Shown in pieces: positions 51,401-61,900 of a DNA stretch of 64,000 bases (position 1 is the first letter of the stretch; the number at the start of each line of letters is the position of its first letter). Below the pieces are notes generated by a model. The model did no database searches. It saw only the letters and a list, made by a program, of their open reading frames with translations, and had not been told where the DNA came from. Source of the DNA: Capitulum mitella (Eukaryota > Arthropoda > Thecostraca > Pollicipedomorpha > Pollicipedidae); the NCBI GenBank assembly GCA_030062745.1, contig CP099854.1, positions 10,752,014 to 10,816,013 of the forward strand, in the 5' to 3' direction. A program made the position numbers and the translations under genes.

Positions 51401-54400
51401 CCATCTATCTGGGAATAGATGCATTTTTTATTTTGCTAACACTAACAAAAACTTATAAATTTTTGTAGGCCCAAATAAAGTGGACTAAATCCGTTGATAA
51501 AACCACATTTCGGGAAAACAAATTTTCGTTGGTCCAAATAAAGTGGTTTAAATCCGTCGTTAAACCCATATTTCGGGGAAGATAAATTTCCGCTGGTCGA
51601 AATAAATTGGGCTAAATCCTGCGATAAGCCCACATTTGGGGGCACAGTTAGGTTGTCGGACCCTCGGCTCGCTCCCCACCAGTCCTTTACAAAAATCGAC
51701 GCTCCTGGGCCTCATTGAGTCTAACAAAGCCTCTCCATCCTGTGATGCTGAAAAGGAACGGAACCACGCAACGGACGAGGTGTGTGAACAGCCCTGCATA
51801 CGTTTCGACCAGCTTGTCTGTCTGGAAAATTTGATGCGCTCCACGAGGCCGACGGGGCATCTGTTTGGTTCGCTCTATGCCGCAGTCAGGACATCAGTCT
51901 GATTCCCTCCGTCTCGCAGTCGGGACACCAGCCTGATTCCCTCCGTCTCTCAGTCAGGACACCTGTCTGATTCCCTTCGTCTCTCAGTCAGGACACCTGT
52001 CTGATTCCCTCCGTCTCGCAGTCGGGACATCAGTCTGATTCCCTCCGTCTCGCAGTCGGGACATCAGTCTGATTCCCTCCGTCTCGCAGTCGGGACACCT
52101 GTCTGACTCGCTGCTCTCGGCAGGCATCGCTATGGTCTCGCTGGACAAAGCGCTGGAGGTGAATCTGCTGTCGGCTCTGGTTGGGGACAACGTGGAGATC
52201 AAGTGTGACGTCACTGGCTCGCCAGCCCCGCGCGTCATCTGGAGACGGTACCGAGGGGGGACGGGGCTTCAGCGCCGGGCAGGAGGAATCAGGGGTGCTG
52301 TGGCGACAGGAGGAATCAGTAGCTGGCTGGGTTGCTATGGGGGGGGGGAATCAGTACCTGGCAGGGATGTTGCGGGGGAGGAAGGATCAGTACCTGTCTG
52401 GGGTGCTGCGGGGGGAGGGGTAGGTATGGGGGGCGGGAAGCCTTGGAACTTGTCTGGTTACCAACAAGAGTGCCATGCTTGACAGTTTCGACTAGCCCCG
52501 AAGCTGTGGGTGCTGCAGGCGAGATGGCAGATTTGGCGTCGGGCCTACAAACTTTGGAAGTTTGTAGGCCCTCAGTTTCCTCAACATGGTTCTGGATTTC
52601 GAATTTAAAAGCCATTCCGACGTCTCTCCAAGAAAAGTCGTAGTCCTGCTCAGCTTGCTGACAACTCGCACCATCGGAATAACAAAATGGTTTCTGATAT
52701 GGTAATATGAAATGCGTTGTCATGCCTATGCTGGAACACGAACTCTGAGGAAGATCACAGTGTTACTCAACTTGCCAGCAAACCTCACTGGCAATAGAAA
52801 GAGCCCAATGTCGAGATGATGGATGACAAAATGGAAGACTCTCAGGAACGAACACTGGTGCGCCGAAGAGGCAACCCTGATAAACACCGCACGACTTCAA
52901 CATTTCTTTTCGCTGATTTGCATCCTTTGTCGAACGATGCCTGGAAGCTAGAACTGCTTAGCTATCTGGTCGCTTTCGCGCGAAACGGGGGCAAGGTCTG
53001 TCATAAACTGTGGTAATGACCTATATCTGAAGCACGACATCCAATTTTGTTAACAGCCAAGCATGGGAAGAGGAGGAGCACATATAGAAAGCTATTGTAG
53101 CCCCTGGACCTCGGGTTTCGTAAAGCGGGCTTTGCACCTCACGGTGTCTGGCTTGTTCCGTGAACAGAAGATGACGTTGATTTTAACCGCTTTCATCCTC
53201 CAAATCCCAGGAACGTCTTCGTGACGTTTCTCCTATATCACGAAATGCTTTTAGATCCCCCGGCTTAACGTGACAGCGGTGACAGCCAACGAGCCTCCCT
53301 GAATGTATGCTGGCCGGGCTTAAATGTCAGTGGGATTCTGTCCGGCGATTTCGGGAGAGGATTTAAGGAATACCGGCGCCGCTACTCGAGCCTCATATTA
53401 TTTCATAGCATCAATATCGTGCCATATTATCGAGTGTCCCTGGAAATTTGATCGGACTGGATCGGATGTTTCTCTGCCATGCATGGACGTGGGAACGGTG
53501 AGCCGGGAGAGCGAATCTCATTTTTGGTGAAATCTGACATCAGCCTAACAAAGACAAAACGACCATGGCCACTCCCGTTACATTTTTGAATGCTCTTATG
53601 CTCTCGATGACATGATTCATAGCCGTGTTGTTATGACGAGGTAAGCACAAAGCTGAAAACAAAGTTTGCTGGTTTTCTCGCGTTTCATAACGGCGGACCC
53701 GACAGTCCAGCAAGCCGCAGCACTCGGTGATCTTTCATTTATCGTCTCACTTTTCCTTGGCTGAAAGCTCGCATGCCGAAATCTGCATCATCTTGCCGAG
53801 AGCTGGCGTCTCGGCGTCTCTCTGCCTCTGCCGCCTGTTCTGTCGCCGCCTCTGCCGCCTCTGACGGCGCCCCCCCCCCCGCAGGACGGGTCGGGATCTG
53901 TCCTCACTCGAGGACGACAGTCTGAGGGTCTTCCCAGACGGTTCGCTCTACCTGAGTCACGTGGCACTCATCCACGCCGGGAACTACACGTGCCACGCGC
54001 GCGACAACACCGAGGTCCAGCAGACGCACGTGCTCAACGTGCAGAGTGAGTAGAGGCCGGTTGGGAGCAGATGGCACGGAGGCGAATCCTGCGTCACAGT
54101 CCCGTGGAGCAGGAGGGATGGCTCATCTCGATATTGTTTGTGTACAGCTCGCAGTACACTGGTTTTGCACGAACTCTCGTGTACAATCTGTCATAATTTG
54201 TCACTTATTATCCCCAATGGTGATGTGGATCGTGCAGGCTTGATGACGTGTGATTTGACCTATGCATAAATGCTGCGACCTTGTGCTTCCTAGTTTCGGT
54301 ACCCATGGTTTTGTTTTGTGGTCCTACACCGACCTGAGTTGATTTTTTCAGGCCCGTCCTACGCGTCCGTACGTAATTCAGCTGTTAAACTGACCTGATT

Positions 54401-55939
54401 TGACCTGAGCAAAATCAGCATGGCCAGCCCTGCCCCTACCCAGCTTCACTGGAGCGGAGGGGTTATTATTTGGCCTGCCCAACCTGGTTAGATCTAATCT
54501 TCTATGAGCGGTCTAATTCGACACTAGATGACGCAGTCTGGCGGAGCTTACGTGGTCCGGTCTGACCTGACCTGAGAATGTCCATCCTGACCTGATCTGT
54601 CTTAATTTGGTCCTATTTGATCCAACACAGTTTGGTCTGAGCTGAACTGAACCAGCCTGGCGCGACCTAGTCTAACTTGATCTGAAGGATCTGATCTGAT
54701 CTGTCAGATCTGAAGGACCTGACATGACATGACCTCATGTGGCCTGCGATAACCCGATTTTGCCTGATGCGACCTGATATTTCTTGATTCCGCTTTAGCC
54801 AATTTGGGTTGAGCCGATGTGTTTTGAACGGACCCGACCTGGTCTGCCCTGACCAAACCTGGTCTGACCTGAGCTGACGTACCTGCCGGCAGCGCCCCCA
54901 GTGTCGGAGGTCAGTACAGTGCTGCAGAACAAAGGTGTGGGCCAGGTGGCCAAGATCCAGTGCCACTCCACCGGCATACCACCGCCCCAGGTGAATACTC
55001 CAACGCACGTCAAACCAACATCCTAACAGACATGCGTGCATGCGCTCACTGTTTTTCAGTAGGCCGTTCGCTTACCTGGCGTGCCATTGCGTTGTCTTGA
55101 AACCGCTATGACCCGGTGGAACGTCGCGGTGCCCAGGTGACGGAATGCCGGGCGCGGTCAATCTCGATCCTCTCTTTCGTTTGCCGCTGGCCACGGAGAG
55201 ATGAATGGCGTTTGTTTGGCAGCCGAAGTCAGGCAGCCAGTCGGAGGTTGGATTTACTCACACACACCGGCAGGAAAGACTACAAAAATCTAGGCAGCTG
55301 GTCAAATGCCATACTTGGCGGCGGTTCTCTGGAAGCAATATCAGTGGTATAAAATTGTCTGCAGAAGTTATGGGTTAATAACACCATCACCTGTGCGGAA
55401 ATGATGTGTGCAATGTCATGGGTCTTGGAACTTACGGAGGATAGATTTTCTGTTTCTTTCCGTAACCCAGCTTCACACTCGTCCATAGAGAGATCATAGA
55501 GAGGCCGTTGGGCTTCATTAAACTTCTCGATTCATCTTGATTTTATAAATGAAACTAACGACTGTGCACCATCCATCTTAACCTCATAATTAGCGCTGTA
55601 AACCACACTTAAATCTCCTGGCTGAAATCTCCCTGGACGTCACATGACGCCGTCCCACTGTTCGTCACATGGCGCCTCACCGCTGCCGGTCACTTGACGT
55701 CATACCACTGTGGCAGATCTCCTGGCTGAAGAACGAGACGCCAATCAGCCCGGAGCCAGGCAAGTATGACGTCACTGCGGGCGGCAGCCGATTGCTGATT
55801 GGTCCGCTGACCGTCAGTGACACGGGGGCGTACATGTGCGAGGCCAGCAGCCCTGCCGGCCGGTCCCGAGCCGTCAGCAGCCTGCTGGTACAGCAGCGCT
55901 CCGAGCCAGGTCAGAGAGAGAGAAAGAGAGAGAGAGAGG

Positions 55940-55990
<51 letters not shown>

Positions 55991-58900
55991 GGATCTTGGC
56001 TTGTTGTCGATATCTGGGGGTTTGTATTTTGAATGTTTCCAGAACCCCATGTGTTTACATTTGGAGATAGGCGTTCTCGATAAAGATCGTGTATTTTATT
56101 CGCGCTTGTTCCAAATTTCTACACTTACTTAGCACCATCGCCTGCCGAATATTGAAATGTCGCGGTCGGCGAGACATCGGTACCGAAATATTCAGGACGC
56201 ATAGCACCATTCCCCGGTTTTACGCATTTTAAAACTAACAAAGTAATTTAGAGCACTGTTCAGAATAGTTTGTTGCCACGCCTGGTTGAGGTAACGAATT
56301 AACTTGGTGAACTCACGGCGTGACCTGGTGAGCTAATGGCGTGGCTTGATGAGCTAACGCTGTGGCCCAGTGAGCTAACGACTTGGCCTAGTGAGCTAAC
56401 AACGTAGCCTGGTGAGCTTCGGGCGTGGCTTGCTGAGCTAAGACGTGGCATTATGAGCTAACGGTGTGACATGATGAGCTAAAAGCGTGGCCTGCTGAGC
56501 TAACGGCGTGGTCTAATGAGCTAACTGTGTGGTCCGATGAGCTATCGGCGTGGTCTGGTGAACGAACAGCGTGGCCTGCTGAGCTAACGGCGTGCCTGAC
56601 GAGCTGTTGCCCCGCCAGCAGAGAAGGCGTCCTGCTGTGAGCGGTCGCTGATGGTGTTCCACGACTGGGGTATCTCTGTGTACGACCCTCACAGCTGCCG
56701 ACTGGATCATCAGATCCAGGGCTCGGACATCATTCCCGGCAGCCAGGTATTAGTGGACTGGTCAGGGCCGCAGATTTACCGATATCATTCGGAGGGGGTC
56801 CGCATAGGATTTCAGACCGTTCCTTTTGACTCATGGACATAGGCCTGCGGGGTCGTTGTGAGCTCCGAATCCTTGCAACAAGCCCTGCTTAGAAGGGGCT
56901 GGTCCCAAACATTACTTTAGTAAAAAGCATATGTCAAATTTATGAAAATGTAAAACGCTTGAATGATGAGCTTGGCGGCCCGTGACTGTGAGAAGTGAAA
57001 GGCTTATACACCACGGTACAAATAGCGCAGAGAGGCTGCACCTGGCAAAAAGGGGCTGTTCACCCAGCGCTGTTCACGGTAATTCAGCACTTTGTTCCCC
57101 ACCAAAGTAACCGCCTAACGCACCCCTCGCCGAACCAGCCCACCTGTTTCTCCAGCCAGTAACGCCGGTCATCCGTCCTGCCGTTCTCGCGCGACGCCGC
57201 CGACCGGGCCGGTCCGCCCGCCATGCCGTGTCTCCGCCGCCCGTCTCACGGCGCGCGCGTTCGTCTCTGTCTGCAGGACTACGTGTGCGGCGGCCTGAAG
57301 CGGGCCTGCGACTGGGGCGCGGCTCAGGAGGTCGGCTCGGCGTACGTGTACGTCAGCCAGCCGCTGCTGCGGCGCGTCCTGCTCATCAGCCGGCGGCAGA
57401 TGATGGTGGTGGACGTGGTGGCCACGGACGAGCTGCCGGTGCAGCTGCAGTACGTGCCCCACCTGGACCAGGTCAGGGACAGACGGAGAAGGGAGAGAGA
57501 CAGGACTGGAGGGAGGGAAAATGGGGAAGAGAGGGGGAACCGCGTATGGATTGGCGGGATGATCACGCTGTTCGCAGTGAACTTAATTGGCCTTGTAAAT
57601 CGAACAATGAAATGTCAACCGCTCCGCTAACGCGGTAATGGCGATGGGCTTTGCATCAGAGATATGAACAGAGTATCGTGACAAACGTTGACGTTTTTGC
57701 TTCTTCAGCATAATATAGATTTCGCAGTGATCTGTTGCAGATCCATGTCCCGCCGATGACGGGTATCCTCTATCCTGATCCCTGCTGCCAATGGTGGATA
57801 TCTTCTACCCTGATCTCTGCCGCCGATGACAGGTAGCCTCTATCCTGATCCCGCCCAATGGTATATCTATCCTCATCCCTTCAATGGGATATCTCCCTGA
57901 TCCCGATGACAGGTAGCCTCTATCCTGATCTCTGCCGCCAATGACAGGTAACCTCTGCCCTGACCTGTGCCGCCGATGACGGGTATCCTCTATCCTGATC
58001 CCTGCTGCCAATGGTGGATATCTTCTACCCTGATCTCTGCCGCCGATGACAGGTAGCCTCTATCCTGATCTCTGCCGCCAATGACAGGTAGCCTCTACCT
58101 TGACCTGTGCCGCCACGCCGCCCACCAGTGACGGGTAGCCTGCGCTGTGCGGCAGGTCTGGGTGCTGAACTGGCGAGCCGAGGGGAACCGGGGCGTGCGG
58201 ACCGTGCAAGTCATCCGCAGCGCCAGCCAGAAGCGGCGGCACCACACCGTCCACCTGCAGCCGATCAACGACCACGTCGACCTGGTGGTGGACATGCTGC
58301 TGCCGCCGCCGGAGGTCAGCGGGGGGGGGGGGACGCAGGCAGGAGCCGGGGAGGGGAGGACACGAGGCTGGCTGTTTTTACGTTCAGACTGAAGCTGTCG
58401 ATTCTTGTTGTTCAGTTAGTGCTGTGTTGTCTAGCTAAAACTTGGATGATGCACATAAAGGTGTTATGCATTTGTGTAGGAATACAAAAAATGGAGGAAG
58501 TGGGCTTTGGCGGGAAAGATATTATATTTTATATTTTTCATCACAAAAAGTCCAGGAGCATGGACAGTGGTTACTGGCGAAAAGGGTCTTCGCTGGACGG
58601 TACCACGTGGACCCGACCTTTGGTGACGCCATAAGTACATGACCATAACAGGCAGAGTCTAAAACGAGAGGCAGAAAGGTATCATGTATTTGTGAAGGAA
58701 TGCAAGTTAAAGGTGGGCATCACTTTTAACGCCGGATGTTTCAAACTGCAGCTGACCGACCAGAAGTTCCGGTACGCCTTCGTCACGCACAGCAACCATC
58801 GTGGAATGTACAAGGTGGACATGGAGACACTCAATTTCGTCAAGTCGGTCGACCTGACGCCTTACAACTGTGTACCTCAGAAGGCACAGTTCGCCGGCGT

Positions 58901-61900
58901 CTGTGAGTTTGCCAAATAAAAAAACCAACTCGGTTGTGAAGGCAGCCGGTAAGGCTAATGCGTAGTCGTGCTACTGATGGAGACTTCTGCGCCCTGTTAC
59001 CAACTGTATGCCACAACCACAACCAACTGTATGCCTCTGAAAGACCTTTGAAGTACCTAACCATTTTTTGTGAAGTCGGTAACGAATGTCATGTTTAAAA
59101 CCCAGGTTTTTGGAATTTCAGTTTAGATTCGGAATTACTGCTTATGTTACCTCTTTATATACCGGCTTTTTGTGTTATCGTAGGCGTAACGCTGATTGCC
59201 GTACATGATTGTTGCGCACGTATAGTAAAATGGTGGGGTGCTGGTGCACTTTAGATAGGTTGTGTTTGTACTTTTGTTTACTTGGATGAGCCCCTGTGAT
59301 TACTGTCTGCTCTTCCCAAGCCTGAAACCCTGATGTAGTTTACGTTCCCTTCTTGAATACGAAATTTTCGCTGCAAGTGCTAACAGTTCTATTTCGATGA
59401 CGCCATTCTATACTGAGCTTCAACAACCCATGGCAAAAAACGGTCACTGAGACGAACATTGTCAGCAAACCTACATCCACGCTGCGGCTGCACGCCAAAT
59501 AGCCACGCGGCGACAAGCCAAACAACCACTCATCTGTCAAGTCAGATTCACATCCATGTTCGCACTCCAAATGCCAGAGTCCAGACTGTTTCCGTTTTCA
59601 ATGAAACTTTGTTGAATGATCGCCAATTTCAGACCTATTCAGTAGGCCCTCGGCCATGGCACTCAAACATTCATGAATTATCAAGCGGACTCACTGGATT
59701 TTTGCCAAAACTGGTGTCATCGTTCACCGCGAACTTAGCATTCCAAAAATGACATCCGACAAAAGGCAAAACTGACAAAAGGCGTGACACTCAAAACCGG
59801 CCTCGGAAATGACACTTACAGTGCAAAGTCACCATCCAACGGATTCCTTGGATCGTTTCAAAATAAATGTCACTATTGAGTCCTCTTGCACTGCATTAGC
59901 ATTGAAAATGTTACGCTGTGACATCCAGCTGTTAGTTCTACAGAATGACTGCGATATCCGACATCTATTCTCCCCATTGTAAAGTACACTGACACAGTAA
60001 AAGTGGACATGGTGTACTGACAGAGGCCAGGGACGTAGCCAAGGGGGGGTCATGGGGGCCATGCCCCCCCCCCTTGAGCCAAGCGGTCTGCACTAGATAC
60101 ATAGCGATTTCGCAGAAATACGTAAAAGTGGTCGTATGTATTTTGCAAAAACAAATATTATAGGTTTTCTTGTGCGTTACGTATAAGGTAAATTACGTAA
60201 AATTTGCTGTTTTTTCTGGCAAATTTCGTCATATGTCAGTGGCATATGACGAAATTTTCAGTGATAGATTAAAATTTCAATACAAATTAAAAATTTAACA
60301 TTTGCCCCCCGAGGAAAGTCCTGGTTACGTGCCTGACAGAGGCGTACACTGTAAAGCACATTGATCGTTGGCACCACGCCGATCCGAACCACCCGCTGAC
60401 GTCACACCCGCCTTTCTGTCAGATGGGTTTGTCGTCCTCTCCTGCGCGGAGCCGGTGACGTCACGACTGAGCGGTCAGCTGCTGTACGATCAGTTGACGG
60501 ACTCGGTGGTGAGCTGGCAGCCGAGCCTGGCGGGGGAGCCGTACCTGTCGCCAGACTCGGCCAGCTGCGTCACCGTCAGCCGCGGCCCGGTCACCACGCT
60601 GGCCGTGCAGCGGCTCAACGGTCAGTCCGCTCACAGTGACATCTAGCGCCCGGGATGTGTACCGTACATTGCGCATTTCGCCGTAGTCGTGTTGAATCAG
60701 ATGTGATGGATCTGTTTCCATGCAACGAGCGTGACCTGAACAGGTAGAATATGAGAAAATACGCTTGAAATTCTCTCGAGGTGAACGGAGAATGTGATTT
60801 TTTGAAATCATCTTCTACCACCCAAGAAAATCGCGAAAAACCATCGGAACACCTGGTTCTAATTCGCATTTATTTTTTCCAGATGCATTTTGTTTGTCAT
60901 TCGGTTCGCCCAAAGCTCTGTTTAGCCGAGGTCGGAGCACCAGGTAAAGCTGTGCTTCGTTTCAGGTCACGGCCTGGTTTTTGCGTTCGACGTGCGCACG
61001 CCTCTAAACATCAGTGACGTGACGTACCACCCCAGTCGGTCGGGGCATGGCTACGACCTGTACGCCACGGCTGAGGGCGTGGCCGAGGTCATGTTCATTG
61101 ACCTCCAGACAGGTGAGAGCAGTTCGCTGGCTGTGGAATTTTGGGGCATGTGACCTTTAATCACCGCCAGATGATCTTCTGCTTTGAAGAAAAACGAATT
61201 AGTTCATCGTGGCGCAGTAAATCCAGTAAGGATCCCCACAGTAGTCTCTGTCTTACAGAGGTGTCGATTTGTATTCTTTTGCGGCCCCATGTGGATCTTG
61301 GTCCCTCCAAAGGTGATTGCACTCTCCCATATTTCCGTTAGTTTTAACAAGAGAAGCATAGTTTTTATTGGATAAATAATAATCAAATAAATAAATAAAT
61401 AAGTAAAAACCAAAATTGCCGTCGGTCAAGATAAAGTGGGTTAAATCCGTTGGGAAACTCACATTTAAGGGGCTAAAGTCGTCAGGCTATCGGTTTCCCT
61501 CAGTCATTTACATAAAATGACAACTTTTGCTGTCTTAGTGAAATTATAATTGACTAGTATTTAAAATTCTTGCAAGGTACTGTGGAAGCCCTCTACAGCA
61601 GGCATCTCGGCACCTTGTAGGTTCCGCGCTCGCATTGGTAACCGCCACTGCGTGACCTTCACCGGTCCGACCCGCCCGGCGGCCGCGCTGTGTACGAGCC
61701 GCTGATTGGTCCTCGTGCGTGAAGTGACCGGACCTTGCCGCCTTGCAGTGCCGTCGGCTGATTCTTGGACGTTCGATCCGCTGACCCGATGTGTTTCCGT
61801 CAATGACCAGCCAGGTATCTCGGCACCCGTTATTCCCTGACCCCATCTGTCTCCGTCAGTGGACGGGGCAGGTATCTCAGCACCTGTTGTTCCCCTGACC

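Noticed and set aside
58903-58919. Gene ending at the stop just after exon 15
   Set aside because: The family continues for about 190 more residues, and exons 16-18 match that continuation with correct phases.
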